Shown here: positions 8,981 to 16,811 of the stretch, piece after piece | Layout of the letters: each line of letters starts with the position of its first letter | Position numbering within the stretch: the stretch's first letter is position 1 | NCBI RefSeq assembly: GCF_019703835.1 | Contig: NZ_AP023055.1 | Span: 1,364,001-1,428,000 of the forward strand | From: Thaumasiovibrio subtropicus | Lineage (GTDB): Bacteria > Pseudomonadota > Gammaproteobacteria > Enterobacterales > Vibrionaceae | Reading direction: 5' to 3' | Length of the DNA stretch: 64,000 nucleotides | Notes under the pieces: model-generated | The model's input: only the letters and a program-made list of their open reading frames with translations | Told to the model about the DNA's origin: nothing | The model's database searches: none | Made by a program: the position numbers and the translations under genes

Positions 8981-9532
8981 TTAACTGCCGAGCAACTGCT
9001 CACCATGCTGCAAGCACGCTGCTAACATAGCGGCTTTCAGCTCGGGATCAGACAATGACCGCGCGACCGCTACTCCTCCAATCATCATCGCAGATAAAAC
9101 TAGTGAATGTTGCGAGTCTATCGAGGTATCACCGTGCTCAATCGCCTTCAAAAAGCCCTTAAACGCGGCGGTGTATGCTTGCTTCACATCCGGCTCTTTT
9201 GCTGCCACATCTGTCACCAGAAAAGCCAAGGGACAAGCGGGACTGCGTCCTTCGACGTGCGCCTCACTAAGATAACTCGCCAAAGCTTGCTGTGTGCGCT
9301 GCTCGTCTCGCTGATGGTTGCTAAAGCTACGCTGTGCAGCGAACGGCAACGCTTCAACGTAGAGTGCTTTTTTTGATTTAAAATGGGCATAAAACGCGCC
9401 ATGGGTCATTCCCGCGTGTGTCATAACATCGGCAATCGAAACACTATCAAATCCCTTTGCAGTGAACAGTTCCCCGGCACTTTGCAGTATTTGTAAACGA
9501 CTTCTTTCTTTCTGTGCTGAAGGCCAAGCCAT
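8981..9532 (-). CDS. TetR/AcrR-family repressor
   Basis: 183 residues from ATG 9532, which has AGAGG six bases upstream; an in-frame extension to 9631 would run across the divergent promoter region. N-terminal helix-turn-helix about residues 10-55 (SIADVMTHAGMTHGAFYAHF), then a variable ligand-binding half. Divergent from a cupin gene starting at 9619. An inverted repeat AACGA-N3-TCGTT (9584-9596) between the two starts is a plausible operator, so the repressor likely controls itself and the cupin gene. Ligand unknown. Confidence 0.85.
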   Translation of the reverse strand: MAWPSAQKERSRLQILQSAGELFTAKGFDSVSIADVMTHAGMTHGAFYAHFKSKKALYVEALPFAAQRSFSNHQRDEQRTQQALASYLSEAHVEGRSPACPLAFLVTDVAAKEPDVKQAYTAAFKGFLKAIEHGDTSIDSQHSLVLSAMMIGGVAVARSLSDPELKAAMLAACLQHGEQLLGS

Positions 9533-9583
9533 AACAACCTCTTTAAAATATGATCTTGAACATATAGTGACAAAGATTACTTT

Positions 9584-9596
9584 AACGAATATCGTT
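9584..9596. promoter_or_regulatory. Candidate TetR operator
   Basis: Perfect inverted repeat AACGA-ATA-TCGTT in the 86-base divergent region between the TetR gene (start 9532) and the cupin gene (start 9619). The assignment is positional only. Confidence 0.4.
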
Positions 9597-9618
9597 TTTT
9601 CATCAATAGGGTATAACC

Positions 9619-10080
9619 ATGCAAAAGACACAATGTGACATTACTCAGGGAAGCGGCTATTCGATGGTTCATTTAGAGAACTTTAGTCAGCTTGAAGATT
9701 ACCCATTCCACCATGAGGCCACAGGGATTAAAACCGATGCCAAATTGTTCCTGAGCAAGATACTCAGCTGCACCGGGTGCATCATCTCCGCCACCAGCTT
9801 AGCGCCGCATACCAGCATGCCTTTTCATCACAAACATCAACGCAACGAAGAACTGTATCTCTTCACCCGTGGACAAGGCGAATTCCAGATTGATGAGGCT
9901 ATTTTTCCTATTGCAGAAGGCACTGCGATTCGCGTAGCCCCACAAGCAGTGCGTTGTTGGCGAAATATCAGTGATGAACCCCTGTGCTATTTCGTGATTC
10001 AAGCACCAGAAGGCGTGTTTGACGGCGAACAAACCATTGAAGATGGTCTACTCGTCCCTAAAGCAGTGGAATGGACGTGA
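9619..10080 (+). CDS. Small cupin-domain protein
   Basis: 153 residues with one cupin_2 barrel (about 60-135). Metal ligands are suggested by HHKHQRNEELY (His-His, His, Glu). The C-terminal motif after the second cupin half is RNISDEPLCYFVIQAPEGVFDGE. No signal peptide. Cupins of this size include isomerases, dioxygenases and binding proteins, so the substrate cannot be named. Its divergent TetR neighbour suggests induction by a small molecule, perhaps the substrate. Confidence 0.75.
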   Translation: MQKTQCDITQGSGYSMVHLENFSQLEDYPFHHEATGIKTDAKLFLSKILSCTGCIISATSLAPHTSMPFHHKHQRNEELYLFTRGQGEFQIDEAIFPIAEGTAIRVAPQAVRCWRNISDEPLCYFVIQAPEGVFDGEQTIEDGLLVPKAVEWT

Positions 10081-10146
10081 TTTGTTTCTGTATCCAAGCA
10101 ACCTCTAGATCGTCGTTTCGCTAGAGTAAGCGTAACTAACAACTGG

Positions 10147-10162
10147 GAGGGGTTTTCCCCTC
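10147..10162. terminator. Hairpin between cupin gene and rtcR
   Basis: GAGGGG-TTTT-CCCCTC immediately abuts the rtcR stop codon and lies 67 bases after the cupin stop. There is no T-run after the stem, so termination is uncertain. It may protect 3' ends of the convergent transcripts. Confidence 0.4.
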
Positions 10163-11779
10163 TCAGCCAACAATGTCTCCCCATTTCAGCCCAAACTTTG
10201 CAAGATATTTCTGCAAGCGGCTTGAGTCATTTTGCTTTACTTTTCGTGTGCGGCTCACATCAAAAAGTGTACGCCCCGCAGCTGCCATATTTCTATGCTG
10301 TGAGCAAACAGACAACACGTAGTTCAATTGGTGTTGATCGAACTGGTCAAGTTCTCGAATCTGAGCACTATCAAAATAGTGAGTCAGTGCACTTTCACCT
10401 ATTGATGAATCAGCTTGGCACCAAAGTTGACGAAGTCGTACGATTTCTTCATCTACATCCGTGACTGATATTCTTGAAGAATCAGCGAGGGTGCACATCC
10501 GTGTTACCGCCGCCCCAAGATCTCGGAAATTTCCCAGCCAGCTAGCTTGAGATGACATCGCAAACTGAAGGAATGCTGTTCTGGCTTCTCGATTAAATCT
10601 CACCCGATTACCCGATTTCGCCGTATATCGTTCCAACTCATAATCTAAATTAGCAGGAATATCCTCTCGACGTTCTTTTAAACCCGGCAACCGATAAGTC
10701 CAAAGATTAATTCGAGCAAAGAGATCTTCTCGAAAACGGCCAGCAGCGATCTCCTTTTTTAAGTCACGATTTGTGCCTGCAATAAATTGAAAGTCACTCT
10801 CGACTGTCTTGTCGCTGCCTACCGGATGAAAACGCTTATATTCAATGGCATGGAGCAACATGGCTTGCTCTTTTAAACCTAACTCACCGATTTCATCAAG
10901 AAACAACACACCTTCATGCGCCGTGCGTAGAAAACCGTCTCTCGCTTGCAAAGCGCCAGTATAAGCCCCTTTTGTATGTCCAAATAACGCCGCCATCGCA
11001 CTATCCCCTTTTAAGGTGGCACAGTTTACCGACACCAGCTCACCATTGACGGCTGCACGACGTTTTTTCAGTTGGTAAATTCGAGTCGCCAGTTGGCTCT
11101 TACCTGCGCCAGTGGGTCCAGTAAGCAAGACGGGCTCAGTTGAACGAATAGCCACTTTTTCAATTTGCGATATTAACTGGTTGAACTGTTTATTTTGAGT
11201 GACGATGCCACCCTTCAAAAACGTGCTCCCTTCTTGGTGCTCTTCATCAAAACGCGTCGCTATCTGGTCATACTTTGATAGGTCGAGATCTATGATCTGC
11301 ACGTTCCCGACCGATCGGCTCTCTGCTCTATTATCAGGCGCGCTCTGGATCAATCGCCCCGGAAAGTGTCGGCTTTCGGTCAATAGATATGCACAAATCT
11401 GAGCGACGTGTGTCCCCGTTGTAATATGAAACAAATAGTCCTCCTGCTCCGCATCAAAGGACTTTGAACGGCACCAGTCGAACAACTTGGCATACACTTC
11501 TTCGAAATCCCAAGGGTTGTTGAAGTCTACTTCATGAAGTACAACCTCTGTTTCTGGCGACACTAAACCAATATCGCTAGCAACAGTATTCGCCAATCGA
11601 TAGTTTCGCGCCCCGTGCAAAAGATGTAGTTCGTCAAAAACAAGATCAGGTTGACTACATAATCCAACATTAGGACGCCAACGACTCCATCGATCAATGC
11701 GCTTTCCGACAAAATCCAGTTGAGTACCCAATAAACTCAATCCTACCGTTCGCTTAGTCTGCACTTCATTCATATCCAT
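10163..11779 (-). CDS. rtcR: RtcR, sigma54-dependent activator of RNA repair
   Basis: 538 residues. N-terminal CARF-type (divergent Rossmann) sensory domain (about 10-185), AAA+ sigma54-activation domain (about 190-430) and a C-terminal DNA-binding region. Visible motifs: Walker A GPTGAGKS (221-228), the sigma54 contact loop GAYTGA (271-276, usual form GAFTGA), and Walker B VLFLDEIGE (291-299). In Salmonella the CARF domain binds 5' tRNA fragments ending in 2',3'-cyclic phosphate and RtcR then oligomerises. It is divergent from the slipin-rtcB-rtcA operon, whose upstream region carries a sigma54-like promoter at 11916-11932. ATG 11773 (residue 3) is an alternative start. Confidence 0.96.
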   Translation of the reverse strand: MDMNEVQTKRTVGLSLLGTQLDFVGKRIDRWSRWRPNVGLCSQPDLVFDELHLLHGARNYRLANTVASDIGLVSPETEVVLHEVDFNNPWDFEEVYAKLFDWCRSKSFDAEQEDYLFHITTGTHVAQICAYLLTESRHFPGRLIQSAPDNRAESRSVGNVQIIDLDLSKYDQIATRFDEEHQEGSTFLKGGIVTQNKQFNQLISQIEKVAIRSTEPVLLTGPTGAGKSQLATRIYQLKKRRAAVNGELVSVNCATLKGDSAMAALFGHTKGAYTGALQARDGFLRTAHEGVLFLDEIGELGLKEQAMLLHAIEYKRFHPVGSDKTVESDFQFIAGTNRDLKKEIAAGRFREDLFARINLWTYRLPGLKERREDIPANLDYELERYTAKSGNRVRFNREARTAFLQFAMSSQASWLGNFRDLGAAVTRMCTLADSSRISVTDVDEEIVRLRQLWCQADSSIGESALTHYFDSAQIRELDQFDQHQLNYVLSVCSQHRNMAAAGRTLFDVSRTRKVKQNDSSRLQKYLAKFGLKWGDIVG

Positions 11780-11791
11780 ATAGATAACATG

Positions 11792-11804
11792 CTATCCACA
11801 ATAG
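11792..11804. promoter_or_regulatory. rtcR: Possible RtcR upstream activator site
   Basis: Short inverted repeat CTAT-N5-ATAG about 115 bases upstream of the sigma54-like promoter, a normal position for an activator site. The match is short and the AT-rich context makes chance likely. Confidence 0.25.
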
Positions 11805-11915
11805 TATTTCATCCAAGAAACACAATAAAGACCCCAGCGAAAGAACACATCAAAGAATATAAATAACCAACTATAAAACAATTACTTAAAATAAAATCAC
11901 TAACCAAAATTAACT

Positions 11916-11932
11916 TTGGCACGCCACTTGAA
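11916..11932 (+). promoter_or_regulatory. Sigma54-type promoter of the RNA repair operon
   Basis: TTGGCACG-CCAC-TTGAA fits the -24/-12 consensus TGGCACG-N4-TTGCA, with the conserved GG at 11918-11919 and one departure (GA instead of GC at the -12 element, 11930-11931). Transcription would begin near 11943, so the mRNA carries about 360 nt of structured leader before the slipin ATG. Confidence 0.7.
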
Positions 11933-11943
11933 ACAGTAAAAGC

Positions 11944-12015
11944 GTCTTAGCAACAGAGCGTGACTCTGAGTTCACCTCGGTGCGCAACACACTGTGGCCG
12001 CGTATTCCTTAAGAC
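11944..12015 (+). ncRNA. Multibranched 5' leader domain
   Basis: GTCTTA at 11944-11949 pairs with TAAGAC at 12010-12015, closing a domain that contains the hairpin CAGAG/CTCTG (about 11955-11969) and a short CACC/GGTG hairpin. It begins at the predicted transcript 5' end and stops six bases before the tRNA-like element. Function unknown. Confidence 0.4.
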
Positions 12016-12020
12016 ACTTA

Positions 12021-12092
12021 CTTTAAGTAGCTCATTTGGTAGAGCAGTGAACAATTAATTCATTGGTAGTGGGTTCGATTCCCACCTTAAAA
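12021..12092 (+). ncRNA. tRNA-like element (degenerate tRNA-Lys-like cloverleaf)
   Basis: A full cloverleaf can be drawn. Acceptor 12021-12027 pairs with 12086-12092 (six pairs, first pair C-A mismatched); U8 and A9; D arm GCTC/GAGC with a GG-containing loop; anticodon stem 12047-12051/12059-12063 including one G-U pair; five-base variable loop; T arm GTGGG-TTCGATT-CCCAC. The anticodon loop is CAATTAA, so position 33 is A instead of the near-universal U and the anticodon would be AUU. D arm, anticodon stem and variable loop resemble bacterial tRNA-Lys, whose loop is CTTTTAA. No CCA is encoded (GAC follows). It is therefore unlikely to be a working tRNA. It lies in the leader of the rtc operon, downstream of the sigma54-like promoter. 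Confidence 0.8.
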
Positions 12093-12128
12093 GACAGCCC
12101 TTTACGGCACATTTAACAACAGCAACAC

Positions 12129-12253
12129 CTTGGTCAGCGAGGGAGCCTCTGAGCCCTTTCTGCCAAAGGCTAAGTCACTCAAGCTCGCAGGGAGCAAAGC
12201 TTGAGTAACTCCCCCTTTGGCCGAAGCCGCTAAAGCATCTTCTCCCTACCAAG
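12129..12253 (+). ncRNA. Long interrupted hairpin, Y RNA-like
   Basis: Four nested helices: CTTGGT (12129-12134) with ACCAAG (12248-12253); a five-base 5' bulge, then AGGGAG (12140-12145) with CTCCCT (12242-12247); GCCAAAGG (12162-12169) with CCTTTGGC (12214-12221); and ACTCAAGCT (12177-12185) with AGCTTGAGT (12198-12206), closed by a 12-base loop. Joining the 5' and 3' ends in a bulged stem is the general layout of Y RNAs, which in Salmonella are encoded beside rtcBA and carry a tRNA-like module. No Ro (Rsr) gene is in this operon, so the Y RNA link is inference. A second ACCAAG at 12284-12289 could compete for the basal stem just before the slipin ribosome binding site. Confidence 0.6.
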
Positions 12254-12301
12254 TTACTCAGCTCGGCGTTGGTACTAAGCCAACCAAGATAAGGAAAGAC
12301 A

Positions 12302-13468
12302 ATGAAAATCAGAACAAGAAAATATGTTGCAGAGAATCAGCGCGTATTTGTTTTTAAAGACGAGCAGTTAGAGAAAGTACTCACCCCAGGCAAGCACACA
12401 TTTTGGGGCGGACAAAAGAGAACATTTTTAACTTTTGATATCAACGACCTCTATTTTGCAGAAGCCAATGCCGCTCGATTGTATCGCCAAAACACAGTGC
12501 TACACGCACATCTCCAACATTGGCAGCTTGGCATAGATGAAGCTGGTCTCTTGTACGTCAATGAAAAATTGCGCGGTATCGTTGCCCCGGGCGAACAGAT
12601 TTTCATTTGGAAAGATGCCGCAACGGCGAGACTAGAAACCGTTAATATCCAATCAGATATACGCGTCGATAGTCAGCTACTCACCAAGATTCAGCGTGCT
12701 GGCGTAAACAATGCGACAAAATTAATTGCCAGCCTAGAGACGGCAGTAGTCAAACCCATTGCGGACGTCACCGTGCAGCATCAACATATCGGTTTGGTTT
12801 ATCGGGATGGTGAACTCATTGATACACTTGCGCCAGGTCTACATGGATTTTGGCAGTTTGATCACCATATCAATGTAAAGACATACGACACACGAGCACA
12901 GTTAATTGATATCTCGGGTCAAGAAATATTGAGTAAAGATCGCGTCACGCTGCGCATCAACCTCAATGCAAACGTCATTATTACTGACCCCATCAAAGTT
13001 GCTAATCGTGTCAATGATGTCAATGACTTCATCTATAAGCACCTACAGTTGGCACTGCGCGAAGCCGTGGGTACTAAAACGTTAGACGATATCCTGTTGG
13101 ATAAACTTTACGTTAATGAGACGGTGAAAGAGCTCGTTGTCCCCGTTTTAGATGACGTCGGCGTAACGCTTAAAAATGTCGGCGTAAAAGACATTATTTT
13201 GCCAGGCGAGATGAAGGCCATTTTAAACCAAGTGGTTGAAGCACAAAAAACCGCGGAAGCGAATGTGATTAAGCGGCGAGAAGAAACCTCAGCCACACGT
13301 AGCTTGCACAATACTGCCAAAGTGATGGAAAACAATCCAACCCTACTGCGACTTAAAGAGTTAGAGGCGCTGGAAAAAGTCGCAGAAAAAATCGACAACC
13401 TGACGATTTACGGCGGTCTCGATGGATTAATGCAAGGCACAATCAAGCTCGATGTTCCAACGAATTAG
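12302..13468 (+). CDS. Slipin (SPFH/band 7) protein of the RNA repair operon
   Basis: 388 residues. An N-terminal pair of similar beta-rich segments (about 1-75 and 80-140) precedes an SPFH/band 7 domain (about 155-310) and a charged helical tail with AEANVIKRREETSATR. No N-terminal hydrophobic hairpin is seen, unlike typical membrane stomatins, so membrane attachment is doubtful. ATG 12302 has AAGGA six bases upstream. Slipin genes are known companions of rtcBA operons in bacteria that lack the Ro gene at this place; their biochemical role is unclear. Twenty-four bases separate it from rtcB. Confidence 0.88.
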   Translation: MKIRTRKYVAENQRVFVFKDEQLEKVLTPGKHTFWGGQKRTFLTFDINDLYFAEANAARLYRQNTVLHAHLQHWQLGIDEAGLLYVNEKLRGIVAPGEQIFIWKDAATARLETVNIQSDIRVDSQLLTKIQRAGVNNATKLIASLETAVVKPIADVTVQHQHIGLVYRDGELIDTLAPGLHGFWQFDHHINVKTYDTRAQLIDISGQEILSKDRVTLRINLNANVIITDPIKVANRVNDVNDFIYKHLQLALREAVGTKTLDDILLDKLYVNETVKELVVPVLDDVGVTLKNVGVKDIILPGEMKAILNQVVEAQKTAEANVIKRREETSATRSLHNTAKVMENNPTLLRLKELEALEKVAEKIDNLTIYGGLDGLMQGTIKLDVPTN

Positions 13469-13492
13469 AATCAAAAATGAAGGACGAACACC

Positions 13493-14716
13493 ATGTGTAA
13501 ACAATTTAATGAAATTAAAACGGAAGGCGCTGCCACGGTAAAAGCGTGGACGAAAGGGGTCCCATTTGAGCCAGAAGCGCAAGAGCAGGTCAACAACATA
13601 GCGAAAATGCCGTTTATCCATTCGCATATCGCCGTCATGCCAGACGTACACCTTGGAAAAGGCGCAACCATTGGCAGTGTCATCCCGTCGGTCGATGCCG
13701 TTATTCCAGCGGCCGTAGGCGTTGATATTGGCTGCGGAATGGTTGCCACCAAAACAACCCTAACTGCGAGCCAACTGCCGGACAACTTGACCGCCATACG
13801 TCATGCGTTTGAAGCAGCAGTCCCTCATGGGCGCACGGTAGGACGAGGTAAACGAGACCGAGGAGCATGGGGAAATGTGCCTGATGAAGTGGCTATCGAG
13901 TGGAAAAAGCTCGAGGCACGCTTTGAGCGTATTTGCGATAAGCATCCAGCGATTAAGAAGTCTAACAACGTTAACCATCTTGGCACAATGGGAACCGGAA
14001 ACCACTTCTTAGAGCTATGTATTGATGAGCATGATGCCGTTTGGATCATGCTTCACTCTGGCAGCCGGGGTGTAGGCAACCGAATAGGAACTTACTTTAT
14101 TGAACTGGCAAAAAAGGAGATGCAGCGCCACCAGATACACCTTCCAGATGTCAACCTCGCTTACCTTAAAGAAGGCAGTGAGTATTTTGATGATTATGTA
14201 GAAGCGGTAGAGTGGGCTCAGGACTTTGCGAAAAAGAATCGTGAAATTATGATGATAAATGCGATTAAAGCACTGCGAAAGCAAATTCCTGTTCCATTTG
14301 AAACGGCCGAGCTTGCCGTAAACTGTCATCACAACTATATCTCTCGCGAGCAACACTTTGGCAAAACCTGTTATGTCACCCGAAAAGGGGCAGTACGCGC
14401 CGAGAAAGGCGAAATGGGAATTATACCTAGCAGCATGGGGCAACGCTCTTTTATTGTCCGCGGCCTTGGTAACGCTGAAAGTTTCAACAGTTGTAGCCAC
14501 GGTGCGGGTCGCGTGATGTCACGGACCAAAGCGAAAAAGGTTTACACCATCGCAGACCAAGTCGCGGCCACAGAAGGTGTAGAATGCCGAAAAGATGAAG
14601 GGGTTATCGATGAAATTCCTCACGCTTACAAAGATATAGATAAAGTGATGGCAGCACAAAGTGATTTGGTCGAGGTGGTATACACGCTTAAGCAAGTGGT
14701 GTGTGTTAAGGGATAA
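13493..14716 (+). CDS. rtcB: RtcB RNA ligase
   Basis: 407 residues, the normal length. RtcB joins 2',3'-cyclic phosphate or 3'-phosphate RNA ends to 5'-OH ends using GTP and Mn2+. Seen: MPDVHLGKGATIGSV, the metal ligand motif GVDIGCGM, GTGNHFLEL, HSGSRGVGN, and SCSHGAGR with the histidine (residue 336) that becomes guanylylated. AAGGA precedes ATG 13493. It is the second coding gene of the slipin-rtcB-rtcA operon and three bases from rtcA. Expected substrates are tRNAs or other RNAs cut by ribotoxins. Confidence 0.98.
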   Translation: MCKQFNEIKTEGAATVKAWTKGVPFEPEAQEQVNNIAKMPFIHSHIAVMPDVHLGKGATIGSVIPSVDAVIPAAVGVDIGCGMVATKTTLTASQLPDNLTAIRHAFEAAVPHGRTVGRGKRDRGAWGNVPDEVAIEWKKLEARFERICDKHPAIKKSNNVNHLGTMGTGNHFLELCIDEHDAVWIMLHSGSRGVGNRIGTYFIELAKKEMQRHQIHLPDVNLAYLKEGSEYFDDYVEAVEWAQDFAKKNREIMMINAIKALRKQIPVPFETAELAVNCHHNYISREQHFGKTCYVTRKGAVRAEKGEMGIIPSSMGQRSFIVRGLGNAESFNSCSHGAGRVMSRTKAKKVYTIADQVAATEGVECRKDEGVIDEIPHAYKDIDKVMAAQSDLVEVVYTLKQVVCVKG

Positions 14717-14718
14717 GT

Positions 14719-15822
14719 ATGGAGAAAACGATGGAAACCGTTGTCATTGATGGATCACAAGGCGAAGGTGGCGGACAAATTGTCCGCACCTCTCTCACCC
14801 TAGCTATGTTGCTTGGCAAACCGATTGAAATCGTCAACGTAAGAGCCAAGCGAAAAAAGCCAGGTCTATTACGACAACACCTAGCTTGTGCACTTGCCGC
14901 CGCTGAAATATGCGGCGGTAACTTGCAAGGCGCAGAGTTGGGTAGCCAACAATTTCGCTTTACCCCCGGAAAAATCAACGCCGGGGAGTATCGTTTTCGT
15001 ATCGCAACGGCAGGAAGTACAGTATTGCTTGCGCAAACGTTATTGCCGGCACTTGCACTCGCAGATGCGCCATCGCGTATCTACTTTGAAGGCGGGACTC
15101 ACAATGATTTGTCACCCTCGCTCTGTTTCTTGCAACACAGTTATCTACCTTTACTCACTCGTATGGGAGTCACCACAGAGATACAGCGCGAGTTAGTCGG
15201 TTTCAATCCTTCAGGAGGAGGCAAGTGGACGCTCGATATTCTGCCAACACAACAGTTGATGCCTTTGAATTTGGATACGCCTTTGTTACCCGTTGAAACC
15301 GAAGAAGGCAAAGCACCGATTCAAATGATGCCGAGCCAAACCCCCGACAGCCATTTTAAGATCAAGGTATTAGTGAACGGACTCTCACCCGATGTGGCTG
15401 CAGCCGAGATTGCAGCTGTCCGTGAAAGTCGTCGTTGGAAGCATGCTGCGGAAGAGGTAGCACATGTACAGGCTACGGGCCCCGGAAACAGCTTGCAGAT
15501 ACATATTCCAACTAGCAGCCATACTCATTTATTTGAGTTTTTCGGTGCATATGGTCGCCCAGCGCAACAAGTCGCAAAGAGAGCCGCAGGTAGAGCAAAG
15601 CAATTTTTACGCAGTGATGTTACGGTGGAACACTATCTCGCTGATCAATTGCTACTGCCATTGGCATTAGCGGGCGATTCGCACTTCACGACGACAAAAC
15701 CTAGCCTGCATACTGAAACGAACGCCAAAATTATCAAACAACTGACTGGGTGCGAGATCACCATTCAAGCACTAAATGGCACCCAATGGCATATCAGTAC
15801 AACACAGAAAGTCCGTCGATGA
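14719..15822 (+). CDS. rtcA: RtcA RNA 3'-terminal phosphate cyclase
   Basis: 367 residues. RtcA converts terminal RNA phosphates to 2',3'-cyclic phosphate with ATP through an adenylylated histidine. The N-terminal motif DGSQGEGGGQIVRT and the C-terminal EHYLADQLLLPLAL with the nucleophile His305 are present. Starts at ATG 14719, two bases after rtcB; ATG 14731 with GGAG six bases before it would give the more usual short N-terminus. In Salmonella RtcA is needed to make the cyclic phosphate ends that RtcR senses, so it both serves repair and feeds the regulatory signal. Confidence 0.97.
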   Translation: MEKTMETVVIDGSQGEGGGQIVRTSLTLAMLLGKPIEIVNVRAKRKKPGLLRQHLACALAAAEICGGNLQGAELGSQQFRFTPGKINAGEYRFRIATAGSTVLLAQTLLPALALADAPSRIYFEGGTHNDLSPSLCFLQHSYLPLLTRMGVTTEIQRELVGFNPSGGGKWTLDILPTQQLMPLNLDTPLLPVETEEGKAPIQMMPSQTPDSHFKIKVLVNGLSPDVAAAEIAAVRESRRWKHAAEEVAHVQATGPGNSLQIHIPTSSHTHLFEFFGAYGRPAQQVAKRAAGRAKQFLRSDVTVEHYLADQLLLPLALAGDSHFTTTKPSLHTETNAKIIKQLTGCEITIQALNGTQWHISTTQKVRR

Positions 15823-15825
15823 ATT

Positions 15826-15849
15826 GACCAGCGACAACTGTCGCTGGTC
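15826..15849. terminator. Terminator-like hairpin after rtcA
   Basis: Perfect 11-bp stem GACCAGCGACA/TGTCGCTGGTC with a two-base turn, between rtcA and the convergent GNAT gene. A TTTTT tract follows about 10 bases later on the plus strand. Confidence 0.6.
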
Positions 15850-15881
15850 GAAGCCTTGTATTTTTATACCTAAAAACGCGT

Positions 15882-16523
15882 TCATAGTTGGTAGGCGTAT
15901 AGACCCGCTCTGTCACTTCTCGAACATAAGCCATGCAAAGGAGAAGAGAACTCATTGACATACACAAAGCCAACCTTTTGATAAAAAGCCCCCGCTTCCA
16001 CGACATTCGCTTCTACGTTAATGACATGTTCACCACTGTCCCGACAATCAGAGAAAAAAGCCTCCGTCATCTGCGAGCCAATACCCATACCTTGGAAACG
16101 TGCATCGATCACGAAAAGCGTTATTTCACTCCCCCACTCCTCTAAAAGTGAAGCGCGATTCCGAGCATGGCAAGACAGCATGGACATCAGCGCTTTTTTC
16201 TGGCCAAAGGACACGTCTGAAAGCCCCCAAAACTTAATCAGCTTGAACAACCCTTTTAGGTTGTAACTGAACGGTAAACGCTTTTTGGGCCTAAGATTGT
16301 TATGGCCAAAAATAAACCCCGCAACTTCACCCTCAACTTCCGCTATCAAATTAAAGTTACTCATCAAAGGGACATCAGCGGTATAAAACTGCTTCATCAA
16401 GGTCGATAGAGAGGCTGGCGAAAAATGCTTGTCGAACTGCCATGCTTGATTGACCAACCTTTCGCATGCTGCGTAATCTTCTGGACGATATGAACGGTAT
16501 AACACCTTGCTTGAGCTCAACAT
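15882..16523 (-). CDS. GNAT-family N-acetyltransferase
   Basis: 213 residues from ATG 16523. A single GNAT domain, with the acetyl-CoA binding segment FQGMGIGSQM (R/Q-x-x-G-x-G/A pattern) and a C-terminal FYQKVGFVYVNEF strand. Substrate unknown. The longer in-frame start at 16568 is rejected because its extra 15 codons are read from a dispersed repeat copy starting at 16551. Confidence 0.8.
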   Translation of the reverse strand: MLSSSKVLYRSYRPEDYAACERLVNQAWQFDKHFSPASLSTLMKQFYTADVPLMSNFNLIAEVEGEVAGFIFGHNNLRPKKRLPFSYNLKGLFKLIKFWGLSDVSFGQKKALMSMLSCHARNRASLLEEWGSEITLFVIDARFQGMGIGSQMTEAFFSDCRDSGEHVINVEANVVEAGAFYQKVGFVYVNEFSSPLHGLCSRSDRAGLYAYQL

Positions 16524-16550
16524 AAAGAGATCCAAATTCCTTTTCTTTTT

Positions 16551-16700
16551 TATACCCAGCCACCTCAAGATGCTTATTCAGCGAGAATTTCTAAGTCTGC
16601 CATCGAGGCACTGCTTTACAGTTCAAGTCGACTAAAATGAAAGCAGTCACAAAGGTAGTGAGCCTAGAAAACTCGCCCTTCGGGAAGCGACTAGTGGCCT
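16551..16700 (+). repeat. Palindromic repeat, left-half copy
   Basis: About 150 bases matching the left half of the 265-bp repeats (see 40723-40987), beginning with the TATAC end and running to the GCGACTAG segment. The right half is missing. It abuts the 5' end of the GNAT gene. More diverged than the full copies. Confidence 0.8.
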
Positions 16701-16811
16701 GAGTGGAAACAATACGTCTCTAATCAAGGTGAATGCAACGGTGAAAATGTTAAGAAATGATCAATCGAGAAACATAAACGGACTTTTTCTCTCCCTGTTT
16801 GATAAGAAAGA

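Noticed and set aside
12021..12092. Functional tRNA gene for Asn or Ile
   Set aside because: U33 is replaced by A, the unmodified AUU anticodon is not used by bacterial Asn tRNAs, the first acceptor pair is mismatched and no CCA is encoded. Kept as a tRNA-like element.
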